Notes under the pieces: generated by a model | Database searches by the model: none | Seen by the model: only the letters and a program-made list of their open reading frames with translations | What the model was told of the DNA's origin: nothing | Position numbers and translations under genes: made by a program | NCBI GenBank assembly: GCA_018292915.2 | Contig: JACVVK020000015.1 | Location: forward strand, 2,308,001-2,372,000 | Reading direction: 5' to 3' | DNA from: Batillaria attramentaria | Lineage: Eukaryota; Mollusca; Gastropoda; Batillariidae | DNA: 64,000 bases | Shown here: one piece after another, positions 37,852 to 46,032 of the stretch | Position numbering within the stretch: the first letter of the stretch is position 1 | How the letters are laid out: every line of letters begins with the position of its first letter

Positions 37852-40800
37852 TGACACACACATACACAGACGAAGGAGGGTTGTTACACAGACTCCCTTT
37901 GCTACACTAGGGGGCTAAAAAAATGGGTGGCGCTGTATTATTGCGACGGGGAGGGGAGGGGGGGGGGGGGGCAAAAATTTCCTTATTATGGTAATGGGAC
38001 TATAAAAAATTAAAAAACAAAAAAACAATACATAAACAAATACTGGCTTCAACGACCACAAAGACACCGGAAACACGTACGCTGGATTACCTGTTTCCAT
38101 ACACTTGTCGAAAACCCTGCAGAAAGCTCGGTACTGTGCTGTTTTTACAGGGTCAGAACTGACGCCGTGGATCCATGGGTCTCCAATCTCCAGATCAAAC
38201 TGTGGTAGGGTGGCTTTGGCGGCCAGCAGGGCTGTGACATAAGCATCAAGGCTGGAACCCTGAACCATAGCGTTCCGAAACTGTCCCCGTGCTACTTCGT
38301 AGTTGGCCAGCACCTCCTTAAAAAAAAGAGAAAGTAAATCAGAGAATTTAGTTTCAAGTGCGGATATTATTCCTCCAGTAGACGTGTATTTAACTAAAAT
38401 GAAATTTACCTACCACTTCTTTCAACCTGAACGCAGTTTTAAATATTATGTGTCATATGAGCTCAGGCAAAAGTTAAATAGAGATGAATATGGCAGGTTA
38501 GGTGTACGTACTCAAGATCACTGCCCAGATAGGACTCGCCCTCTAACTCCCAAATCATCAAAATAGCTGGACTTTCCTGTCAAAGCAGTCTACATCTGAC
38601 TGACCCATCAAAACTTTGCTCACGTGAGGCATCGGTAAGAAAGCTTTGACGTATTTCACCGGTACCTTAATCGGTACTTTCTGTGTCAGTATAAAACAAA
38701 TTAGATCACAGTACGAAATACTAGCAGATATAATAATAATCGCATTAGTATGGGCGCTTTATCCCAAATATTTGGCTCAAAGTGCAGCAGGCTAAACCCA
38801 ACACACACGCTCACGTGAATCACACGCATTCTTTCTCACACCGGACAATCACGTGGTGGGAAGGGCCAGCTCAGCAATTTAGGTTTCGGAATTTTAGAAT
38901 TGCATTTATTTTTTTAATTTCGTGGGCTGAAGGTTTCCGAAGCAGGAGGGGGGGGGGAGCCGGAGTACCTGCAGAGAACCCCCGGCAATCGGCCTGAATG
39001 AACGGTGCCACATACGAGAAGGAAAAATTCTTCGCCTCGAGTGGGATTCGAACTTGACTTCTCGCATTGGTGACAAAAGTCTTAACCAGTAGACTACCGA
39101 CCGCCCCCGGTAACATACATATCTACCGTCGCGCTCTCGGGTGGTCCCTGGTTGTCCTGTCGGAAAGCGAAGCACAGCGCCTCTGGAAACTCGGACACAC
39201 GGAGCGGGATGTGGCAGTCTTTACGGGACAGTCCACCGGGTCCGTTGGGAAATGCTCCTGGGCCCAACGGGTATCCCCCTGGTGAATACAGACGTTGTAT
39301 CCCTTTGCGATTAGTAATGAAATATGACTGGGAAATGATTAACTCTCCTCTTATCTCTCTGCTCTTCTTGATTGGTTCCTCTTCTGTGAAAGTCTCAATA
39401 CGTATGACAGGCTTACAACAGCGGTGGCTGGTGGCTATTTTTAGGAGTTTTGTCGCGGTCTGTTCAGGAATGGACCGTAGGCTAACAGAAAGTCGCATTT
39501 CTCTACTATCAGAAGCCACAAAGTCGCGAAAACGGTTGCGATGGCCAAATGGAACATCCTTCTATCTGGCAAACAGCCTCAGAGCTTCGAAAGTTTATCT
39601 GCGCGGCGTTACGAACACAGAGACTTTAAGAACAAAGGACAGAACCAATATATTGGGCTTTTTTTTTTCAACCTAAACGACCAGTTTCAGCACTTGGAAA
39701 GTTTTCACCACCATCAAATTAATCAGGAGGTTTATCAAGTGGTAAATGGCAGTGTCCGTGACTTTAGTGTAGCCATCAAATTTCTTTTTAATTAATCGTT
39801 ATCCCTGTCCCTGAAGACACCCCGATCATTCCCCAGAATGAGAGTACATGCCCTTGTGCACAGCATTTCTTGAGTGGATGGAAAAAGCGAGGTGGAAAGT
39901 GTCTTACTCGGTTGGGGCGATATCATGCATGGAACATACCCGGATGCCAAAAGGCCACAACACCCGTTTCCTCCTCTTCGTCCAGCTTCCAGAGAAACGG
40001 GTGGTTCGGGACGGCTGGCCCGGGTTGTCCTGAGTTGACTCCCACGGACACTCCCGATATGTTGTGCTTCTGCAGGATAGGGATCACGGCTTTCGTCAGG
40101 CCTGAAACACCAGCAGGTAATTCATCTTTTTTTCTTGGCAGTTTTCGGAACGCCAGCTTGCACGCACAAACTGTTCCTGCTCACTTCGCTGCCGTTCCAT
40201 GCCTCGTTACAAATAATCAAACAAACACTGTATCAACAACTTTGCGCCTTGCAGCGCACGTTGCACATAGCATCAGTGTGTCAGTGACTGGGAATTTGGT
40301 CCAGTGGTTCGGGCGTCTTTGGTGCAGGCTCGAATCCCCGATAATCAGGAATCTGGAGCGATTTTTCCAGATCAAGTCAAATTCACGTGCAGACTCGTGT
40401 CTCGCCTTTGCGTACACACGCATGCAAAATATCACGTGTGTACGTTAAAGATCAAAATCCAAACGGGAAAGGCCGCGGAATGGAAAAACAATCATACACC
40501 ATGCATGCAGGAAAAACAGTGAGTGGCGCTGCTCCATGGCGACACGCTCCAGCCAAGGAGAGCAGCCCGAATTTCCCAGTAGGGGGGATAATGAATAAAC
40601 AAATAAATAAATAAATAAATAAGTTAGTGACCTGCCCTGTGAAATTTGATCAACCCGATCCGTCATGGCTTCGTAATGTTTGAGCAGAGCGCTCTCACAG
40701 CCAGCTATCAAACAAGCCCTCTCCGGACTATTCTACGTACACCCAGGGTGACCCTTGATGGTACCCGACCTAGGATATCTCAGATGCCAACACACCAGGG

Positions 40801-41493
40801 ATATCACTGAGGGGAACTGACTGGGGATATCACCAAGGAAAACTGACCGGGAACATCCCTGAGGCTGATGACAGGGTGCTGACGGGTGATGTTGAAGCGT
40901 TTGTCCAGTCGTCGGCTGATGTTCAGACTGAAATCAAGCTGATTTGCCGAGTAGAACTCGTACTGCATGTTCATTGGTGCAGCGTGCCATGTGATATCAC
41001 CCTGTATTATGGCATTGTTCACCAGCGCCAGCATAGATGAGTTGGGACACTGTAAATACAAAAATATTAGAAATGAGTGTGCTTGATAGTTCTGTTCCGT
41101 TGTGTAGTGAGTTGGTTAATTCGGAGAAAGGAGACAAAAGTAAACGTTCTTAACGAGTTTTTATTTTATTTTTTAATTTATGTTTTTTGTTTTGTTTTGT
41201 TTTGTTTTGTGTGTGTGTGTGTGTGTGTGTGTGTTTGGGGGGGGGGGGGTCGTATCCAGGACAAGGTCGCTTTGAGAGAAAAATCTGTCAAAATTTAATT
41301 AACAAAATTATCTGTCTGTGTGTATCTCTCAGGTTACTTGTAAACTGCAAAATTTCCTAATTTTACAATCTTCGTACCTGTTCCTTATTATGGTCGTGTA
41401 GACGTTTCAGTTAGCAATGAAAATTTACCATAGTATGGCAAATCTTTTCCATTGTAAATTACAAAAAGGAAAATCACTCAGTGTGTGTTGACG

Positions 41494-41576
<83 letters not shown>

Positions 41577-41941
41577 CACCCTACATGCAGAGAGCCCGTG
41601 TTCAGTGTCCATTTGGGACAGTTGAAGTACAGATCCAGCAGCCATGGGTGAGTCGTGTACACCAGCCTCTCTTCGTATCCCAGAATTCTCAGCGTCTCTG
41701 ACACAATGGCCGCGCGGGGAAAATACGTGTCGAAATATCTGTTGATGACTGTGATGGCGTACCCAACGACAGAGGAACCTAGCCCGTCGTAACCCACATC
41801 TGGAACATTAAAGTCATGTCGTTGTTGTTGTAAATAATCTCAGAATCTAAACGGCTGTTCTTTTCGTAAAGTGGTGGGTCTTTTTTGTTTTGGTTTAAAT
41901 CGTGTGACACCTTTTAACACCAGATAAAAAGCGTAACACCA

Positions 41942-42023
<82 letters not shown>

Positions 42024-44767
42024 ATTTGAAGTCACTTCAGAGGTTGAGCCGCCTTTGCTGTACCAGAATACCATAATATTACGTAACGCAAATGATCACA
42101 GCGCAACAACCATGATATCAAAATACATACCGAGATGATTCATGAAGACCAGGTGAACTTTTTTGATCTCATCTACTGAGTGCTGTTTATATCTACCGGC
42201 TGAAGCCTTGTCCTGTGGAACACACACACTTGAAATACGCGCAGTAAGATACATTATCAGTGCGCTCTCGTAACGGACAAAGTCTAAATCACACAAACAC
42301 AAACGTCAGTAAGAACAGTTGTCTTTTTTCCCATCATTGCTTCAACAGGGTACAGAGAAAACATTTACACAGGCTGGCAAGCATCATTGTAACGCAATCA
42401 CGTTTCAGTTTGACGCTCTTATTGGTCAGCGAATTGAAAAAGTACTGGTGATCATTCCACGATATTAATCACAAGTCGATGATCACCAGCGTTTGAAACG
42501 CTTGCTGCGTATGAATACGAAGTGCACGATGGCCACTGACCTCCAGCGGACGACAAGACTAGCGCGGACCCTAACTTTGACTTGGGTAGCCTTTCGTCAA
42601 CAGACCCGAGACGAAAGCTTTACCACACCGCGTGAACATCAACAAAAGCAGGAATTGTAAAAAGGCTTCGAAAGTCGAGTAGCGAGTGGTGCACAACCGT
42701 TCCACATGGTCATTTACACACACATGATTCGGAAAACGTGTCGCTGGTGTCGAAACGTCTTGTCTGGAGAATACCGAAACCGCACCGCTTACCGCTTGTC
42801 CCAACAGAACCGTCTCTGCGGCACAAACACAAACCAAATAGGCCTACTGTCAGTCCAGAGCAACACGAATCCCACTTTCAACATTACACTTTACGTTGTC
42901 AATATTTTTCTGAAATAATCCGGCAAAACCAGGTATTCAAACGTTCCCGCTGCAGAACTATCGGCCGGTCATTCACATTCCAGCGAGCCAGTGCGCACCT
43001 CGCTCGCCTACGCACACTGAGAAATGAGTGCCCTTTGTTGTTGCTTTGTAGGTTTTCGTTTACAAATCTGTTGACGCAAACCATTTATATTTGCCTAATT
43101 TGATGATTTTTCATTACTGAATAGGCCTAATGAAAAATCCCTCATTAGAATGGTTCCTGTTCTGTGTTCGCTGTCTTCTCGTCTGAATCCAGCTGAAGCC
43201 AAAATTTGTCATCTGCGCGCTTCGCAAATAATGTAGGTCCGGCTCACAGAAACCGTGAAAAGGGCCGTTACCATACAATTTATTTTCCTTGCGAAATTCC
43301 TTGGATTGAAACCGTCTTAGCACAACTGAAAGTGTCATAAATTATGCAAAACCTGCAACACTTTTTTTTTTCTTCCTAAAATCGTTAACGGACCACTTAG
43401 TCCAGTTCCCCTTATGTCGCTGGGCCTTCAGTCTATTGTTGCATTTTACAATAGATTCTAAGTTACTGATACAGTAGGCCTATCAGGCTAATTCTTTATG
43501 CGAGAGAGACAAACAAACCACAAAACGCACTTGAAAAAGGAACAGAAGTCAGAAATGTAACCGTCACCCATAGGCCTACTCTTCGGTCTGACGCCTATCA
43601 AAGACATTACATTACATTAATGTAATGTCTTTGCGCCTATCCCAAAATTTCGCGCCAAAATGGCACGTCTGCTGTAGAAAGGAAACGCCACTCTCATCGT
43701 CTTATTTCAATAAGGCTTCAGGAGTTTTCTCTCTAGAAATATCAAGGCATTCAACCGCCAAAATCCGGAGCAGCCAAGCCTTCAAAAAAGCTGTCCTTGA
43801 AAAGCGTTTCAAGAAAAAGGTCCCCGATTCACGGAAAGAGCCGGCATTAAAAATCGGTAATATTCGGGCACCTCCGGTAAATTCCGCTGAACGGAAACAA
43901 CCAAAAGCATTCTGGCGGGAATCGGAACTCTTCGAGTCTTTTCGCCAACTTCCGTTCAACAGAAACGGCCGAGCATACTTCGTGCAGACTCGGAGTCGGA
44001 AATATTCGAAATATTTCGGCAATTTGCGCCGCTTTCCCTCTTCACTTTGCTTGGAGTTGAAGCAAGCAGAAGCAACTAAAGTTGCTTTTGCGGGCGAATT
44101 CTGAAGTTGTTCCAAGCATAACTAGAGGGACACGGCCCGGCCAACTGTCCCGAGTCACAGATCGCATTATCCGCTGCCATTGCGCCGGAAAGCCACAAAA
44201 TAACCTGAAGTGGACGAAGTGACTTTTGTAATATTTTGTAGGTGGCATATTATGGTGGGTGAAACTATCGACTCGCTCGGGAAATACTGACCCAATGGCA
44301 ATGATTTGCAGCCCCACAATCATTTGGAAATCAGTTGACACACAAGAACTTGAACTAGGTAGAACCCGGTAACCATTTTTTTTTTAAAAACAATATTTCC
44401 TGCGTAAGTCAACAGCTAGCTAGGTGCCCCTGAGTCATCTGCTACGCCGACAAACCGTGACACTCGAGTTAAAGGGGCGGACTGTGATGACATCGGGCAG
44501 ACAAACACTTAGCAAATGTCGCACATGTTGTGTGTGTCCTCTGTGCGCGTAAAGAGTACCCAGAAAGGCCTGTGTGCCATTGACTTTCTTTACAAAGGCC
44601 GACTTTACTCGATGTGGAAGACTGAACGACTCTAGGAATCGCCATCCAGTTTCCACTACTTTACCGGCACTGACAACAAAGCAAGCACTTACCTGAGATG
44701 GATTTGCAGTCAGCTGATCGAAGCAGCCCAAAAGACAAAGGAGAAGACAAACTGCTGCACTATTCAT
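24899..44767 (-). CDS. Secreted DUF5054-family (GH38-like) protein, 762 aa, fifteen exons
   Basis: Exons in gene order: 44693-44767, 42131-42212, 41585-41799, 40848-41049, 39940-40101, 39127-39278, 38091-38316, 36534-36674, 35682-35828, 35440-35546, 34934-35023, 26536-26638, 25999-26130, 25492-25662, 24899-25182. Every border is GT-AG, every phase matches, and the 2,289 nt equal 763 codons. Residues 1-22 are a signal peptide. Family landmarks, in order: H-L-D-V-G-Y at 51-56 (the H-x-D-x-G type metal/catalytic motif of GH38-like barrels), T-H-P-W-L-L, D-I-T-W-H-A at 142-147, R-D-V-P-G near 188-192, F-W-H-P-G-G near 242, C-S-D-G-T near 480, W-A-D-D-Q-H-A-L-G near 506, and the C-terminal F-N-L-F-N-N-F-W-K-T-N-Y-L-F-W-Y-P. 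The family is assigned from memory of DUF5054 proteins (about 700 aa); its substrate is not established. Likely a secreted or lysosomal glycosidase-like enzyme (inference). An in-frame ATG at 44,800 would hide the signal peptide, so 44,767 is preferred. Intron 11 (26639-34933) hosts the nested receptor. Confidence 0.88.
26890..27150 (-). mobile_element. SINE family C, minus-strand copy
   Basis: Minus-strand head GGGATTTGGATTGGTGGGTA with GGTTTAAATCC in the B-box position, then the shared body. A G tract at 27,000-27,017 interrupts it. In intron 11 of the DUF5054 gene. Confidence 0.7.
28079..32101 (-). CDS. Nested CUB/C-type lectin/LDLa/LRR G-protein coupled receptor (GRL101-like), open frame of 1,340 codons
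   Basis: One uninterrupted frame inside intron 11 of the DUF5054 gene, same strand. Order along the frame: CUB-like modules ~101-235 and ~236-345; C-type lectin domain ~390-527 (G-T-C-Y-K-L, W-A-H-A-E-K-N-C, ending Y-I-C-Q-Y); LDLa-type repeats ~575-640, 645-677, 722-758 and 763-797 with D-G-S-D-E-E-E-C and E-D-E-A-E-C endings; LRR N-cap C-P-K-G-C-R-C at 801; leucine-rich repeats ~820-990; cysteine hinge to ~1030; seven membrane segments ~1035-1310. Receptor hallmarks: L-V-G-N in TM1, N-L-N-T-A-H-F-L-M-G in TM2, D-R-F at 1137 (DRY position), C-W-F-P in TM6, N-P-T-L-S-P-L-L-Y in TM7. This is the relaxin-receptor/GRL101 group. The 3' end is firm. The 5' end is not: roughly the first 35 codons are antisense to another receptor fragment, and no signal peptide is seen. 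An acceptor-like AG near 31,951 could join a missing upstream exon. It could also be a truncated copy. Confidence 0.85.
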   Translation of the reverse strand: MKTLNSLATGMSAAAIRPSSPTGNQHTTACRCLCAVTAEEDVAFYEPGITQNTYDTATPSLTTGSSLVNNKERASSRAFGHIVSSGHPQLLPRYELNINDCDEHRTKEFSGLRGELHGLTGPDRRNRTIVHCNWNIKVPEGMYASAIVDIPYRYSEYITGSFRDLSGHVWYVQAGPKFIFCSASNQIRVSLRADSSGTSLKPGEFMRIDVRFDSTIDLMHTKLIVQFTSNTSGAITPFGFDGWRSIGYPMDAAYTISVPNDSVVMVSFPHYRLLSMFCVGLYLELWKLHTDGTASLEWKKCQGDFVRAETYNISLRIRFLNSELPASSGFRLLFSVHSVARSPRKFSSGRYDCSVPHYTTFRQHLDCNLYTECQSKEDEGEHCPFSPPGCDGQVGYKGTCYKLYILPPNRLATWAHAEKNCQLVGGDLASFKTKGEWNALRDVFRYSQFVPAGGVYIHLTEYSNTMPEMYKYAMKWKDGTIAYDVNIRTEGFMLESQSTGSPFVDRNVAYVRSVYSYVGLRSYICQYRNKNHTVHRELVRLSTLNATLLTSQKGNRSLVECPSGHVTHDFLSCDPESHCGAERPEVCRLSVYDARTGRTTTHAGYVSMFVCDNHKRTVHYTLLCDFRPDCADEWDEKFCHHQLYCAGFTCSNGQCVALERVCDVMKDCLDGSDEEECSYSQESGLQFLYKSKYQYRLPAPSIIHFDYRGDFTQTVMDPADFCPETHFQCPGESNHCLPVFVRCNGVYDCAGHEDEAECDSYTCPGFYRCRASSICVHIDHLCDGTSQCPQHDDELLCDMVCPKGCRCQGLAFVCRQPFNAHKYPSLRYLDANHSGLLPGNLTSNVYLAWLSLASCGLDTFPDGLLLKNLVILDLGSNHFKSFDLGILFTLNNIRELTLSGNPIQYVTRNRPSLQTSRLQKLDLSNTYLHTFDGNVYSVFSRLRHLNISFTKLRVILEKGFQPISQLSVLDMRGVRFDEFPADLFKGLKHLREVSAANYKLCCKHVLPERFDTTGFCLAPDDEVSSCTNLIGSDLYRMFMWLTSLLSLVGNVVSIPLQIFWQRSLDAGCCVLVKNLNTAHFLMGIYLILIVSADRLYSGDYVLYESTWTSSVLCTSASCLWLLSRVLSSLMIFFITVDRFVVLRVTATSGMFRKRSAAVLCVTSWMIGILLTVISLLPVTSRFQVHGHTGICIPLPVTRKSNSAGRSYSYGIMICFNIVLVLPVAFGLFLIYRSLRAESTKVSVSGPSHDIILSRCLLPVAMLDIVCWFPVGLSCLVGLVGVADMGVWIMRFAMYLLPVNPTLSPLLYTFKVLAEKRKTAEWSRLVALTNSRLKTKAQNEA
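31989..32020. repeat. 32-bp direct repeat of LDLa-coding DNA at a rearrangement junction
   Basis: Identical to 29,867-29,898, where it encodes part of an LDLa repeat of the nested receptor (C-L-P-V-F-V-R-C-N-G on the minus strand). Here it is out of frame and sits between the inverted receptor tail and the CUB-coding part. Confidence 0.85.
32022..32246 (+). pseudogene. Inverted C-terminal fragment of a second LRR-type GPCR
   Basis: Reading + from 32,022, the frame gives V-C-W-F-P-V-G-L-L-G-L, then N-S-A-L-N-P-F-L-Y-T-Y-N-V-L-A-E-K-R-R-K and a stop at 32,244. This is TM6 from the CWFP motif through TM7 (a cleaner N-P-x-x-Y than the nested receptor has) and a cytoplasmic tail, aligned to residues ~1265-1330 of the gene on the other strand but clearly diverged from it. 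No other part of a receptor lies upstream on this strand. It starts directly after a 32-bp stretch copied from the LDLa region. It is best read as a rearrangement remnant, though it could be a 3' exon of a gene assembled otherwise. AATAAA overlaps the stop. Confidence 0.75.
32352..33223. mobile_element. Tigger/pogo-like non-autonomous element
   Basis: Ends CAGTATGCTCCGCTTATAGC and GCTATAACCGGAGTTTACTG with TA flanks (32,350-32,351; 33,224-33,225). The inside is filled with variants of GTTATACCGGACATCGG and a long (TG)n tract (32,730-32,853). It lies about 100 bp beyond the inverted receptor fragment. Confidence 0.75.
32730..32853. repeat. (TG)n microsatellite
   Basis: Two TG blocks split by GCGCGCGTGCATGCGTTT, inside the Tigger-like element at 32,352. 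Confidence 0.97.
33463..33640 (+). mobile_element. SINE family C, strongly decayed copy
   Basis: GGTGGTTGAGGCATCTGCCT resembles the A-box end of the head; AATTTACGTGCAGACCCGGG and AAGTGTGCACATTCA match the body. Confidence 0.45.
34140..34800. repeat. Diverged ~57-bp tandem repeat
   Basis: About eleven units with core CCGGTACACTGCTCATCAGG and GGGAAACTGGAGGCGGTGTT, cores near 34,168, 34,225, 34,284, 34,338, 34,391, 34,450, 34,511, 34,566, 34,621, 34,675 and 34,734. It lies in the host intron between exon 11 of the DUF5054 gene and the nested receptor. Confidence 0.85.
35942..36290 (+). mobile_element. tRNA-derived SINE, family C
   Basis: Head GGGATTTGGTCTAGTGGTTA with a B-box-like GGTGCGAGTCCC, then a body with CGAGTCAAAATCACGTACAG and TGTGCACGTTAAAAATCCCA. 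In intron 8 of the DUF5054 gene. Confidence 0.8.
36943..37015. repeat. (AC)n microsatellite
   Basis: Perfect AC tract in intron 7 of the DUF5054 gene. Similar AC tracts lie at 27,940-27,998, 37,803-37,851 and 26,310-26,354. Confidence 0.97.
37438..37640 (+). mobile_element. SINE family C, decayed copy
   Basis: Carries the shared body (CGAGTCAAATTCACGTGCAG, TGTGCACGTAAAAGATC) with a degraded head containing GGTTCGACAG. Confidence 0.6.
38727..39107 (-). mobile_element. SINE family B in the DUF5054 gene
   Basis: Same head, body and tail order as 14,041-14,468, more diverged, starting only 20 bp beyond the donor of exon 6 (39,127). Confidence 0.85.
40283..40580 (+). mobile_element. SINE family C, second copy
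   Basis: Head GGGAATTTGGTCCAGTGGTT, B-box-like GGCTCGAATCCCC, and the same body (TCAAGTCAAATTCACGTGCA, GTGTACGTTAAAGATC). In intron 4 of the DUF5054 gene. Confidence 0.8.
41494..41568. repeat. (GT)n microsatellite
   Basis: Uninterrupted GT tract just downstream of the donor of DUF5054 exon 3. Confidence 0.97.
41941..42021. repeat. (CT)n(GT)n microsatellite
   Basis: Short CT run followed by a long GT tract, in intron 2 of the DUF5054 gene. Confidence 0.97.
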
Positions 44768-45277
44768 TCTGCTTCTGCGCTTATACTCTGCAGCCGACAA
44801 AAGCCTGAACTGTGCCTCCGCGTGATCGATAGTTCATAGGCAAGTGCTGCCTACAGAGTTATCTTTGCGAGTGCCCGGGTCGGCCTCTTACGGATTCTGG
44901 GGTGGTTAGGTGTAGATAGGGTCGACTGATACCGTTATCATCACATATTTGTTACCTGTTTCGTTTAGTGCATAGCCTACTACTCTGCGTCAGTGTATGC
45001 GCGTGTTCGCGAACTGCAGGTTATGATTTATGATGACGATACCTTAAAAAGTATGAACAGATGCAACGTTACGTTCTGCAATGTCGATATTTCGAATTTA
45101 TGTCATCTTCGGGACCATCATTGTTTTGTGCACTGCTGGCACGGTTGCTATGGAGACCGACACAGGAACGACTTCAGAGAAACGAAAAACAAACCACCCC
45201 TGTACACGGACCGCGTTTTTGACAAGCACGTGACAGTACATAATGCGTGCGTATTTTGGAATAGTGGTTGCTGTGTA

Positions 45278-45630
45278 GGTAGGCCTAACGAGGGTAAAAT
45301 GATCATGTAACTTTAGTTGATCAAACGAGCAGTTGCGTTCTATAAACTGGTCAGTATAAAACACAGATTTGCCGTGGATACGATCAGTTATCACAGCAAA
45401 GTAGCTAACAAGGAAATCCTTTTAATGTTTCAGCTACAACAGTTGGCGTGCGAAGTGTTTGTACTGCAAGAGTATTTTTGCTATGCAGGTAACGAGGGTA
45501 AAATAATGATGTCAGTTTTGTTGATCAACGAGGCAGTTGCGTTCGATAAACTGGTCAGCGTAAAAGACAGATTAGTGGCAAACAAGAACATCCTTTAGAA
45601 GTTTCAGCTACAACAGTTTGCGTGTAAAGA
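45278..45630. repeat. Tandem duplication, ~204-bp period, upstream of the DUF5054 gene
   Basis: TAACGAGGGTAAAATGATCATG at 45,286 recurs as TAACGAGGGTAAAATAATGATG at 45,490; GCAGTTGCGTTCTATAAACT against GCAGTTGCGTTCGATAAACT; the second copy has lost about 30 bp before CAGCTACAACAGTT. Confidence 0.75.
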
Positions 45631-45879
45631 CTGGTGACCGGGATTCAGAATAAGGTGTATCGGTCTCGCTCCTCTCTGATAGTTACATGGCTTCCTCTGC
45701 TTATTTCTTTGTGAAGTGTTTCCTAACTAATATGTTCGGTTCTACAGTGGAGCAGTCACCAGACAACCTAAGATATGATTTAAACTGTAATAAAACAGGA
45801 ACACAGAGCACGCACAGATACACAGCCGACACACCAACGCACAGTTATCACACTGAGCATCTCGGGTTCTCTCTTTCTC

Positions 45880-45890
45880 TCTCTCTCGAG

Positions 45891-45924
<34 letters not shown>

Positions 45925-45937
45925 GCACGCACACACA

Positions 45938-45969
<32 letters not shown>

Positions 45970-45980
45970 CACACACACAT
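45880..45980. repeat. (CT)n(CA)n with CACG variants
   Basis: TC-rich start, then CA/CACG units. On the minus strand it supplies the TG-rich region downstream of AATAAA at 46,027-46,032. Confidence 0.95.
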
Positions 45981-46026
45981 AACTAAAACACACACACACC
46001 CGTCTCATGTAGCAGTTAGTTGTTAG

Positions 46027-46032
46027 TTTATT
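46027..46032 (-). terminator. Candidate distal poly(A) signal (AATAAA) for the Cav2 gene
   Basis: On the minus strand AATAAA is followed within about 25-60 nt by a long TG-rich tract (the CA repeat at 45,905-45,995), which is good downstream-element context. It is the first such combination I noticed downstream of the Cav2 stop, and would imply a 3'UTR of about 7.2 kb. Confidence 0.3.

Larger units (their letters stand above)
44768..46026. other. Upstream region of the DUF5054 gene
   Basis: 1.3 kb containing the 204-bp tandem duplication and a CT/CA microsatellite. No convincing TATA or initiator element was recognised ahead of 44,767, and no exon was seen. Confidence 0.45.

Noticed and set aside
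43702..44115. Minus-strand 137-codon frame as an exon of the DUF5054 gene
   Set aside because: Exons 1 and 2 already join in phase 0 and the frame has no family similarity.
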